Below, piece by piece: positions 33,103-43,400 of a DNA stretch of 64,000 nt. A program made the position numbers and the translations under genes. The stretch covers positions 682,001 to 746,000 of the forward strand of contig JAKZZE010000011.1 in the NCBI GenBank assembly GCA_024220505.1, given 5' to 3'. Source of the stretch: Rhizopus arrhizus (lineage: Eukaryota; Mucoromycota; Mucoromycetes; Mucorales; Rhizopodaceae). Under the pieces are notes generated by a model that was not told where the DNA came from, did no database searches, and worked only from the letters and a program-made list of their open reading frames with translations. Numbering within the stretch: the first letter of the stretch is position 1; each line of letters begins with the position of its first letter.

Positions 33103-34271
33103 ATGAGACTTTTCGTCGTTGCCTCCACTGCTCTTTCCCTTATGGGTATTGCTCAAGCTGCCAGTCAGTACTCTCATCCTTGCCAAAAGACATACAAGGC
33201 CGTCTCTGGTGACAGTTGTCAATCAGTTGCTTCTAAACATGGTCTTTCCAAAGACAACCTTTCCGAATGGACTCAAAAGATCAACAGCAAGTTTGACTGT
33301 AACAACATCAAGCCTGGAGATGTCATCTGTATCGATGTAAGTCAAAACATCCAAATCACCTTATGTAGCTCTCTAACTCGTTTTGTTATTCTCTCTAGTC
33401 TGTAGATTCTCACTCCAAGAGAGATGTCAAGGAGAACGATTCCCAAAAGCCTACTACCAAACCTTCCAAGAAGCCCTCCAAAAAGCCCGCTTCCAAGTTG
33501 CCTCCTCCCCCTCCTAAGGAAACCAAGGAACCTAAGGAAACTGCTGAACACGATGACAAGCGTTCTGCCAGAAAGGATACTGTCCACAAGAAGAAGTCCA
33601 CTCCTCCTCCTCCCAAGAAGAAGACCACTGTCCGCCACAAGAAGGCTGCTGAACCCAAGAAGTCTGCTGAACCCAAGGAATCTGCTGAACACAATGACAA
33701 GCGTTCTGCCAAAAAGGATGAAGCTTTGAGAAAGAAGAAGCCTACCTCCAAGTTGCCTCCTCCACCTAAGGAAACCAAGGAACCTAAGGAACACAAGGAA
33801 TCCGCCGAGCCCAAGGAAACTGCCCAACCTGACGACAAGCGTTCCGCTAGAAAGGATGCTGTCCACAAGAAGAAGTCCACTCCTCCTCCCAAGAAGAAGA
33901 CCACTGTCCGCCACAAGAAGGCTGCTGAACCCAAGAAGTCTGCTGAACCCAAAGAATCCGCCGAGCCCAAGGAAACCGCTGAACACGATGACAAGCGTTC
34001 TGCTAGAAAGGATGCTGTCCACAAGAAGAAGTCCACTCCTCCTCCCAAGAAGAAGACCACTGTCCGCCACAAGAAGGCTGCTGAAACCAAGGAACCTAAG
34101 GAACCCAAGGAAACCGCTGAACACAATGACAAGCGTTCCGCCAAAAAGGATGCTGTCCACAAGAAGAAGACTACTGTCCACAAGAAGAAGACTACTGTCC
34201 ATAAGAAGAAGGCTGCCGCCCACAAGAAGACTGCTGTTAAGGCTAAAGCCACAAAGGGAGCCCGCGATTAA
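33103..34271 (+). CDS. Secreted LysM protein with basic KR-punctuated repeat tail (copy 2)
   Basis: Exon 1 (33103-33336) encodes the same 78 residues as copy 1: signal peptide, then one LysM domain with four Cys. The intron (33337-33398, 62 nt) differs from that of copy 1 at apparently a single position. Exon 2 (33399-34271) encodes 290 residues, total about 368. Five modules each begin with a [DN]DKRSA[RK]KD box and continue with VHKKK, STPPPKKK, TTVRHKKAAE and AEPK segments; the first module is preceded by SHSKR. The end is HKKKTTVHKKKAAAHKK, extremely basic. It is longer than copy 1 by an extra repeat and a HKESAEPK insertion. Chitin binding is known for LysM; what the cationic tail does is unknown. 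Confidence 0.9.
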
Positions 34272-34923
34272 GTTTAGACAGGCTAACATGAGTTATATAA
34301 TCCTAACCAAACATATTTTAAAATAAAGCAAAAGGCATTTTTCCCAATTATTTATATAATATTATTTTAATCCTTTTTCCTATCTCTGATAGCTAATTCA
34401 GAGTTGCTCAATTGAAGAAGCTTCAAAGATGAGAAAGATCCCAAGGTTTGGACAGTGGTCTGCTATTTTTTGGTTTATTTTGTATCAGACGTAGTTAAGG
34501 CATCGGTTTTAATCCTTAGTCAAAATGAAAATGTCTAGAGATGCATTATTCTCAAAGCTTAGAGCACAGGCAAAATAAAGGTGTATGTGATAAACAATCG
34601 TTAAACTATACTGCCGATGATTATCCTATCAATAAAAGGGTTCATATAGATAAATGGTTTTTTTTAGCAGAAATATTGTTATCCTGGCTTAAAGATTAAG
34701 TATACTCACATTATTCTGTCTAGTAAATAACATGCAAGTTACTTTTGAATTGACCAAGTTTGTAATAACAGTTATGGCAAATGTACTAGAAAAATGACGT
34801 AGTTTAATCGCATCTTTCCAAATTTAGTAATTTTTGATTTTCACTCACACTAAACCATTTCATTTTTTACTGTATTTTTTTTGTTTCTTTTTCTTTTTTC
34901 TCTCCCAAATCGATAAAAAAAAT
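34272..34923. other. Intergenic, no gene seen
   Basis: 3' flank of LysM copy 2 and T-rich promoter of the epsin gene. No coding frame supported. Confidence 0.55.
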
Positions 34924-37120
34924 ATGGCAGGAAAAGGCGTTGTAAGAAGCATGTAAGTTGTATATTGTAATAAGAGTACTGTATAAAAACTAATATAAAA
35001 AAGTAAAAATTATGCTAAAGGATTTTCAGAAGTACAAATTAAAGTAAGAGAAGCTACCTCTAATGACGCTTGGGGACCAAGTGGTGCACTGATGAATGAG
35101 ATTGCTCAACTCACTTTTAACGAGTAAAGAAGAAGAAAAAAAAAAAAAGGAAAAGAAACAATAGCAACTTAACAGATATCCACCTGTGATAGACATGATT
35201 TTATTGAAATAATGGATATGCTTGATAAAAGATTAAATGACAAGGGAAAGAACTGGCGTCATGTATTTAAGGCAGGTTTTTCGTTGTATTAGTATGTATA
35301 GGGAGTGCTAATTAAATTAGTACAGGCTTTACTTGTACTGGACTATTGTTTACATGTTGGATCTGAAAATGTAGTTCTCTATGCAAAAGAAAATATTTAT
35401 GTGATTAGAACATTAAAAGAGTTTCAGCACATTGATGACACTGGAAAAGATGTTGGATTTAACGGTGATTATCAACTTACTTTGTGAATATAAATATTAA
35501 ATAATAGGAATAGTTCGTCAAAAAGCAAAGGATATTACTATATTACTGATGGACGACCAACGATTGAAGGAGGAAAGAAGATCTCGTCATCAAATGCAAG
35601 ATAGAATGTCAGGTATTGGTGATTATATGAATGATATGATGATTGGAAGAAGAGCGGATGCAGGAAATGAAGTGTATAGAAACCCTGGATACATTGATGA
35701 AGACAGAGAACTAAAGAGAGCGATTGAAGAAAGTAAACGTTTAGCTGAGCAAGAATCAAGAAAGCGTGGCGATAGGTTAGAGAATTTTGTATATAGTTGA
35801 ATTGAGCTAATGGTATATTAGTGATGCTGATTTGGCAAGGGCTATTCAAGAAAGCGAGCAAGAAGCAAGAGAATTAGAAAGGAAAAGAAAAGAACAGTTG
35901 GATAGAGAAAACTTTGATAATTTATTTACACCAAGAGCAATCACAAACAGTGCTCAACAGCAACAACAACCATTGTATGTCTGAATAGCTTATATCTTAT
36001 TATTTTTATGTCTAATTAATCACCTTTTTTTTTTTTATTGATACACAAAAAAAGATTCAACCCTTTCCCGACAAATCAAAGCTTTGATGCTTCACCTAAT
36101 CCATATATGCAACAACAGCAACAGCAATGGCCTCAATCCACTGGCATGTCATTTGCAGATCCTATCACAGCCAGTCAACCGAATAATCCATATTATTCGC
36201 CTCTTCAGGCACAAATGACTGGGTTTGCTGGCCTTCAAGCACAAATGACTGGGTTTCCACAGACGGGACAATATTCTCAACCGACGGGATTTCCTCAAAC
36301 TGGTTTTCTTCAGCAACAAACTACTGGCATCAATCCTATTCAATCACAAACTACTGGATTCAATACTATTCAACCACAAAGTACAGGATTCCTTCAAAAT
36401 AATCCAGTTCAACCACAAGTGACAGGATTCACTGGTAATGGATTCTCAAGTCCATCCAACAACCCTCTTCAGCCACAGATGACGGGTAGAAATCCATTCG
36501 GACAGACGAATGCCTCATTTGGAGCACAGGTAAACTGAAAATGGCCTGTGCGTCATATGCTAAACTCTTTTACAGACAACAGGATCAGTAGCTAACCATG
36601 AGAGGTTAAATACAATGCTGTTGAACAGAGAGTGAGTAGAAGTAAAAAGACATAATGATTATAAAATGACATCATTTCTTTAGGGATGGAATGGATACTT
36701 TTGGTAACACAGGCAACCTTCGTATTCCACAGTAAGTCTTTTTTTTTTTTTTTTTTTTGTAAATCAGGATAGTGCGAGTTTTTTATTGACAAAATATAAA
36801 AGTGGTACAGGGTATGCCAACTCCTTTAATCCGACAACAACCCAACAAAATGTATTTGATGGAAATAATAAGAACAATAATAATTCATTATTTTCGCAGG
36901 TGATTTATAAATAATTGTTTGCTTATGCTATTATGCATTTTATTTATTATTTATGCTGTAGCCAATTGAACAGCAAGCAAGCCGTAATCCATTTGGTATA
37001 AGTCAAAACAGTACTCCGCAACAAAATAAGAGCTTACTGGAATTGAAGCAAGAACAAAATTTACATTCACAAATGACTGCTTATAATAATGCTTATCAAC
37101 CTTCTTATTCCTTTTTTTAA
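34924..37120 (+). CDS. Epsin (ENTH-UIM-NPF endocytic adaptor)
   Basis: Eleven exons: 34924-34952, 35004-35123, 35193-35271, 35326-35464, 35508-35775, 35822-35974, 36055-36529, 36576-36631, 36684-36731, 36803-36899 and 36962-37120, for 540 residues. The ENTH domain (about 1-145) shows REATSNDAWGPSGALMNEIA, KNWRHVFKALLVLDYCLHVG and KAKDITILLMDDQRLKEER; ENTH domains bind PtdIns(4,5)P2. Two ubiquitin-interacting motifs follow (ELKRAIEESKRLAEQ and DADLARAIQESEQEA). Then come Asn/Gln-rich sequence with seven [LIV]xxQxTG motifs and NPF motifs (FNPF, RNPFGQ, RNPFGI) for EH-domain proteins. Intron 3 (35272-35325) appears to start with GC rather than GT. Acts at the plasma membrane in clathrin/actin endocytosis. 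Confidence 0.95.
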
Positions 37121-37278
37121 TTTTTATTTTTGCATGAAATGGCGGATAAAAGGTTACACCAATCAAAAAATTATTGTTTTGGTATATTTTTTAATTTATA
37201 CATCATCGTTCTTATCAGTAAAAAAAAGTATATAAAATAAGCTCCTCCTTCTTTTTATTTTTCTTCTTCTTCTTTACA

Positions 37279-38400
37279 ATGTCAACAAATACGATAACAA
37301 CTCATGGTAGCTTTGGAAATAGAAAGCGAGTGACATTGAATAAGAGGCCATCTTCCTTGTTACTAGATTATCAATCCATGACTGAAAGTACAAATGATTA
37401 CACACGCCAGTTGGTAACCAGCGCACTCAATTTACCTTCGACTACGCATGTAAATATTAAACCTGGTACAGCATATAAATTACAAGAACAAGAAAAAGTG
37501 ATTGATTTACCATCCACCCGTCTATTGAAATCGTCTTTGCGTACACCGAAATCGGCTCCTTGCAGCCCAACAAAATCAGTTCAATTTGATAAAGAAAATT
37601 TAGAAAACATCTGTTACTTTAAAAAGGCACAAACACCACTCACTATTAGTAACCGAAAGGATATTTTCTGGGCTGATGGCAGTGACAGTGAAGAAGAAGA
37701 AGAAGAAAATGTGAAATTAATATTTCCAAATTGGTCAGACAGTGAGTTAACTGATGTTATTGACAAAAGAAGTAAAGTGATTCGAATTGAGAAATCATCT
37801 TTTGAAGTTCAAGATAATGTGCTAACAGGTAAATTGTTGGTGCGCAATTTGGATTATCAAAAGACAGTGACTATTCGATACACATTTGATTACTGGGAAA
37901 CAGTACAAAATGTGCAGGCAACTTATTATTCCAATCATCCATCAAGTACTCTTTATGATATATTCAGCTTCAAAATTCATCTTGTGAAGTCTGACTCTTT
38001 TTATTTTGCTGTTCAATATCAAGTAGGCTCTCAAGAGTTCTGGGATAACAACAACTCCAAGAATTATGAAATACAGTTTATTCATAACACAAAGAACAAG
38101 AAGGAAGAAAAGAAAGAAGAATTATTAAAGAAACGATATGATTTCTCACAATCAATTCATCAAGCAAAGCAGTCCTTATTGTCTTCTACTCCTGCTATTC
38201 CCATCGATACACCATCAAAGCGTCAACTTCATCATCATCAAAGCAAAAGTGCCAACTCGTCTCCAACCAGTTCACATTGTCATTCACCACTTGCTTCATC
38301 TCCTTCCATGGAACTAAATTCTCCTTCTTACATGGATCTTGTCAGTAAATATTGCTTTTATAGTTCAAGTCCAACTCGTTCCCCCATGTCAACTTATTAA
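37279..38400 (+). CDS. Protein phosphatase 1 regulatory subunit with CBM21 domain (Gac1/PPP1R3-like)
   Basis: A single exon of 373 residues. An RVxF-type PP1-binding motif (KSVQF) sits at residues 99-103. A CBM21 glycogen-binding domain spans about 180-275, with LTGKLLVRNLDYQKTVTIRY, DYWETVQ, the F-Y-F-A-V-Q-Y strand and EFWDNNNSKNYEI. The Ser/Pro-rich C-terminus is low complexity. Such subunits bring PP1 to glycogen to activate glycogen synthase. The start lies just after a CT-rich leader 158 bp past the epsin stop. It is convergent with NOP53, 133 bp apart, with a T-run between. Confidence 0.9.
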   Translation: MSTNTITTHGSFGNRKRVTLNKRPSSLLLDYQSMTESTNDYTRQLVTSALNLPSTTHVNIKPGTAYKLQEQEKVIDLPSTRLLKSSLRTPKSAPCSPTKSVQFDKENLENICYFKKAQTPLTISNRKDIFWADGSDSEEEEEENVKLIFPNWSDSELTDVIDKRSKVIRIEKSSFEVQDNVLTGKLLVRNLDYQKTVTIRYTFDYWETVQNVQATYYSNHPSSTLYDIFSFKIHLVKSDSFYFAVQYQVGSQEFWDNNNSKNYEIQFIHNTKNKKEEKKEELLKKRYDFSQSIHQAKQSLLSSTPAIPIDTPSKRQLHHHQSKSANSSPTSSHCHSPLASSPSMELNSPSYMDLVSKYCFYSSSPTRSPMSTY

Positions 38401-38533
38401 CCCCAAAAATGTATTACTTTCGTTACCTAAATATTCCCAACAAAGTTATTGTTTTTTTTTTTTTTTTTTTTTTTTCTTCCTTGCATTTTATTATTAAAAA
38501 AAAAAGCTTGTTTTTACGGTAAAATAGTTAACT

Positions 38534-40032
38534 TTATTTTCTTCCTTGCTTTTTTTTAAGTTCTTCATTTTGATCAAACTTTTTATAACTTCTCTTTTCA
38601 TATTCTTTAAGTGCATATCTTCTGCTAGGTGTCACTGGTACTCTTGTTTCAATCACATTACGCTTCAAGAGACTGTGGAATCGATCTTTAAATACACTTC
38701 CTTCTGGCTGTGAGAACAATACAAGTCAATATTTTGTATTTGTTTACTTTGTTTATATTAATTTTACCTTTAATTGACGAAGTGTAGCACATAATTCATC
38801 GGTTAATTGTACATCAATAGGTAATTCAGGCACTTGATATTTTCCAAGCTTCTTGTGTCCCTTCTTTTCTTCTTCTGACTTGCGTTCCTCCTTCTTTTCT
38901 GCCAAAGTCTCTAATTCTTCTTCCTTCTTTTCAATCTCTGCCTCAATTTCTCGGAGTTTATCAATTTGTTGACGAATCGACTTCTCATGCAATTTTTGTT
39001 TTCTTAGCATAGCTTCATTAGCCAAACGAGCTTCTTTATTACGTTCCCTTCGTGTTTTACGTGCAGCCGCTTTACGCTTTTTGGTCTCTTGATCATCACC
39101 TTCTTTGTCTTCTAAATCTTCATCATCTTCTTCCATTGTCTGTGCTTCTTCACTAGCCAAAAGCTTCAATTCTTCACGGTAAGATAATTGTTCTTGAAGT
39201 TTAGCAATGATCTCTGCTTTACGTTCCTCTGCCTTGACAGCCTCAGCAATCAATTGCTGATGAGCCTCAGCCTCAGGATTATAGGATGCACCTGCATGAG
39301 GTGTTTCAATAGCTGGCATATGAACAAGGGCTGCAGGCTTTTGACTCAAGGTTTGAGGTGCTTTAGGTTTTTGCTTTCTTGGTAAATAGTCATTCACAGG
39401 TTTCTCTTCTTCTTTATTATCTATAACAAAAAAAGTTAATTTCTTATATAAACAGAGCATTCTAATTTTACCTTCTCCCCAAAGATCATATGTCTTTTTG
39501 GGTTCATCGACCTTCTTTTTCTTCTTTTGTTGTGTTACTGTATTATCATTTCCTTTACGTTTCAACATCTTTTGAATGTGATCTGATTCATGTCTAGATA
39601 CTACTTTATCTGTCATCTCAGGCTTCTTGAAAGGATTCTTTGTCTTGACAGCAGGCACAGCAGATCGTTGCTGTAAGATCTCGTCTACTTTGAGTGGCTT
39701 GTCTTTAGCTAACTGACGCTTTACTATAAAGTTTATCATTTTTAGTCTTATTTGATCTTGTAAAAAATTTTTATACAAATACATTACTGCCAGAATCGCC
39801 CATTGTGTCAATCGTAAACAGTTCTTCATCTTTTAATTCCCCAGAGTGACCCCTATTGTATGTTTTTTTAATTAATAACAAGGTGCAGATAGTTTCAAAT
39901 TAGATTTTACACAATTCTTTCAATAGCTCTTAATTCTTCTTGTCCTTCAATCACATCGGATATATCAACATTCTTACGCCATGCCTTCTTGCCTTTACGA
40001 CTAGGTTGTGCCTTCTTTACTGCGCCTGACAT
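38534..40032 (-). CDS. NOP53: Ribosome biogenesis protein NOP53
   Basis: Five exons on the minus strand: 40032-39911, 39852-39788, 39723-39472, 39420-38768 and 38707-38534, for 421 residues, close to fungal Nop53. The start gives MSGAVKKAQPSRKGKKAWRK, the typical basic N-terminus. DEELFTIDTMGD, VDEILQQRSAVPAV and KKTYDLWGE follow, then a Glu/Lys-rich coiled coil and the C-terminal block LPIDVQLTDELCATLRQLK ... PEGSVFKDRFHSLLKRN with VPVTPSRRYALKEYEKRSYK. Nop53 acts in the nucleolus in 60S subunit assembly and recruits the exosome to process the 5.8S 3' end. Introns are 51-64 nt. Confidence 0.95.
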
Positions 40033-40364
40033 GATCTATGATCTAATACAAAATAAAAAATATATTGTCAAAAAAAAAAAAAAAAAAAAAAGATACAAAG
40101 TGTGACTTTATAAAACAGAGGTCCTTTTGTCATTAAGACACGCAAGAAATTGAGAGCTTTTTACGCTGTCTGTTTCAAACAGTGTCATTATGACTTTAAA
40201 TCGAATAAAGAAAGGAAAACTACAGCCATAAGACTTATCCGTACCTCCTTTCTTCCTCTGTTCCTTCTCTTCTAATTTATTTACAAAAAATGTATTTTTG
40301 CTTTTGCACACAAGTACGGATACGTCTTTGATATCCGATCTATCAGTGAACAAAGAATCTTCAA

Positions 40365-41540
40365 TCAAAACTTATACATGTCTTGTTTTTCTTTTGTCTG
40401 TTTCACATATCTTTGCAAATCGTCCATCTCTCTTTGCAAGCTCTTTGCTCGGTTCGCTGCATTTTTAAATTTTTCCAAAAACTGACCTTCTGAAGCTGTT
40501 CCTTTATTTCTCATGTAACCCGTCCTAGCATGGTTCCAATTGGCCAATGCTTTATCCAACTCTGATTGTAATTTTGCAATCACTCCATAAGCCTCTCGTA
40601 TACTTGTAGGTTTTGGAGCTGCTCCTTCTTGCTGACTCTTTTCTTGTGCCAAAATAGAATTTACGTAACTAAAAATTGTATCCTCCTCTTTTTCTTCCTT
40701 CTTCTCCTCTGGTGCTTTCTTCTTTCTCTTATTCTTCTTTTTCTCAGTTGTATGACCTAGACCTAACCTACGGTCCTGAGCGTATGCTGTCTCTTGTACG
40801 AAATCCACACGTCCTTGTTCATCAACTCCTAGGCCTTTACCTTCCTTATACCCCATTTTCTTCATCATTTTGGCAGCAAATCCAGTTGTATGAGCTTGCC
40901 AGGCTCCCCAGCTATTAGGCGCCTTTTCAATCTCTTCATTGTTTTTAATCTCTTCATCGTTTTCAACCTCTTCATCTTCTTTATCCTCTTTTTCATTCAA
41001 ACTCTTTATAGGCATGATGTTACCGAGCTCTACTAAATATGATTTTCCAGTGTCGTTCATCACTCTCCAACTTGAGTCAGATATTGACTGGATCACTCGA
41101 GCCTCTTTCCAGACTTCTCCATTATCCTCTTTCTTGTACCACACGTGGGTACCATTTTGAAGTTGATCAGCTAAGCTATCCAATTCCAGTACCTCATAGG
41201 AGACAGTATATTCGGCAGGCAGTACATAACCATGCGATCGATGAAACTTACAAGGCTCCTGACACTGACCAACCAAATAGCTTTCACAAGGCACAGTCTC
41301 AGGTGTGATGGGTGTCAAGAGCATCACGGATATATCTTGTGTGCTTGGATAATCAGCGACGATAGCGGGTAGTAAAACTAAATCGTGTTTCCATTCAAAT
41401 GGAATGGCACACTTTTCACCAATCGGAAAAGGCTGCTTTAAACGTTGATATTCCTCAATCAAGTGAAGTAATTCAGGTGTAAGCGAATCCTTTTGCTCAA
41501 GTAACAATTCAATATCTTGTTCACTTAATTCAATGTCCAT
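40365..41540 (-). CDS. CCCH/G-patch protein, ZGPAT-like
   Basis: A single exon. The ATG at 41540 (MDIELSEQDIELLLEQKD) looks the natural start; one at 41549 adds three residues. About 391 residues. The N-terminal helical segment precedes a CCCH-like finger (CESYLVGQCQEPCKFHRSHG, about residues 87-106). A Tudor-like part (GTHVWYKKEDNGEVWKEARV) is followed by an acidic linker and a G-patch (TTGFAAKMMKKMGYKEGKGL) near residue 220. A Lys-rich basic stretch and a C-terminal coiled coil complete it. The order matches animal ZGPAT, a nuclear zinc-finger G-patch protein. G-patches activate DEAH helicases, so an RNA-processing role is likely by family. Confidence 0.85.
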   Translation of the reverse strand: MDIELSEQDIELLLEQKDSLTPELLHLIEEYQRLKQPFPIGEKCAIPFEWKHDLVLLPAIVADYPSTQDISVMLLTPITPETVPCESYLVGQCQEPCKFHRSHGYVLPAEYTVSYEVLELDSLADQLQNGTHVWYKKEDNGEVWKEARVIQSISDSSWRVMNDTGKSYLVELGNIMPIKSLNEKEDKEDEEVENDEEIKNNEEIEKAPNSWGAWQAHTTGFAAKMMKKMGYKEGKGLGVDEQGRVDFVQETAYAQDRRLGLGHTTEKKKNKRKKKAPEEKKEEKEEDTIFSYVNSILAQEKSQQEGAAPKPTSIREAYGVIAKLQSELDKALANWNHARTGYMRNKGTASEGQFLEKFKNAANRAKSLQREMDDLQRYVKQTKEKQDMYKF

Positions 41541-41633
41541 TCCAATCAAGTTTAAAAAAAAAAAAAAGAACGGAAGAATGTTTTAATGCAACAAAAATGA
41601 TTTAATCTAAAAAAAAGACGCTTCCTTATTTAT

Positions 41634-43290
41634 TCATGTTAAGGATACCAAAAACAGATTTTCGTAAAAGGTTAATCCTCCTGGTGCTTCATCACGACAT
41701 AATAATCCCATACGTTCAGTAATCATCAATTGCTCAGAGGCAACAGCAAGTGCCAATTTCTCCAACTCTGCTAGTTGTAAAGCCGTAAGACATCCACCTT
41801 GTTCTTTGACATGCCTCAATATGCGATGTGCTGCTCTATTATCGTCCATATTTAAAGATTGAATGACGGCAAGTCCGCTCGAGAATTGACGTAGTTTAAA
41901 TGGTAGCTTTAAGCGTTCGAATTCTTGGCTTGCTTTATAAAGATCTTCTGGGGATATCAATGCTACATAAATGGCATTTAATATACAAACATGCGGATCT
42001 ATAAAATTGTATGTGATCATTACCAACTCCTCTTGCTCTATTAAAAAGGCAATAAACATCAGTAAGAGATTTCATATCATCCTCTTGTTTGAATAGTCTC
42101 CCAAGAAAATCAGCCAGTTCTCTCGCCAATTCCTGATGATAAATTGATCCAGCAGAATCCCTGCTCATTGTGTTAATAAGAACCAAGTGTGTAAGTGTGT
42201 GCTTGGTCTTACTTTGTAACAGGCGAAGATATACCAAGGTTTAGTAAATGATTTCGAAGCTCAGAGAGCTCATCCGTTGGGTCTTTACTCATTTTAGATG
42301 ATATGGATTCAGCCAATTTAACCATTTCAGTTGCCTTTGTCATCAATCTATCTAGATCTTGAAATGCATCTACCATGGTCTCATTTGCTTCTATTGTTGA
42401 TTTCTCTATACGATCCTGTATAGCACCTTATGTAAAGAGACTTTAGAATGTCTATCTTAATAAAAAATGAAAGCTTACTGATACCAACTCCTCTAAGAGG
42501 AGTAAGTGTGTTGGATGTTTCTCTTTCACTCATCTCCCACTTTTTAACATTGATCGCTGTTTTTAATTGAGACAGAAAGCTAGAGTGTCCTGAACGCCTA
42601 AAAGAAAGTCGTATTTCACCAGGCATGATTCTATTTACATGCTGTTCACTTTTTAAACTTGCACCACACATCTCACAGTCCATCATGCTTGTATGATTGA
42701 TAAAGGTACATACTTTGCATACTTCTGCCCTCTCTTCACTATCCACCATCACTTCATTTGTTTCCTCGTTAGTGCTCTGTCGCTTGACACCACACAATTC
42801 ACATTTTAAACTTGAGCAAGTATTTGAAAAGAAACAGATAGGACATGCCCAAACACTTTTTGTAGATGTTGCTGTTGATGTGTTTTGTAATTTTTCGAGT
42901 TGAAGAATGATTTTGGGTGATGAACGCAAGAAACCAGCCTTTTAGGAATTAGTGCAAAATTTAAAAAAGAAGAGTATAGCTTACATATGAGTCCACCTGC
43001 TTAATATCTTTTAAACTTATTTCTATCGAGTATTCCAAAGGATTAGCGTCATCAACATAAATAATACGGTGAGAAGTTAAATAACATACACCATCTTGAT
43101 AGCGCTCTAGTTTTGTTTTCCTAATAATAAACTACAATATGAATATTACTATTCTCTCTGCTTGTGTATACGCTTATTGTATTTACCCTTCATAAAGCCC
43201 AATTTTTCCTTGCTGAATAAGTAAAGATTCATTGGGTACAAGTTCAGGTCTTTTAGAAGAGGATAAAATAGTCGGTTGAAGGTATTCCAT
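41634..43290 (-). CDS. VPS36: ESCRT-II subunit VPS36
   Basis: Six exons on the minus strand: 43290-43187, 43120-42985, 42938-42479, 42426-42213, 42160-42024 and 41962-41634, for 459 residues. The GLUE (split PH) domain starts VPNESLLIQQGKIGLYEG and continues with GVCYLTSHRIIYVD. Two NZF-type zinc fingers are inserted, as in yeast Vps36 (ACPICFFSNTCSSLKCELCG and VCKVCTFINHTSMMDCEMCG). Winged-helix domains follow, with DVYCLFNRARGVALISPEDLY across the last intron, and the end is ERMGLLCRDEAPGGLTFYEN. With VPS22 and VPS25 it sorts ubiquitinated cargo into endosomal vesicles. Head-to-head with the pelota gene, 110 bp apart. Confidence 0.95.
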
Positions 43291-43400
43291 GTTCAATAAT
43301 AAGAATAAGAATAATAAAAAAAAAAGAGCGGTTTTATTTTTTATGCACATACACACACCAAATTGAAAAATCTTTTTTTTTTTATTATTTTTTCAAAAAA

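Noticed and set aside
40108..40368. 86-codon minus-strand frame between NOP53 and the G-patch gene
   Set aside because: It overlaps the end of the G-patch gene, contains no motif, and has a composition of random AT-rich DNA.
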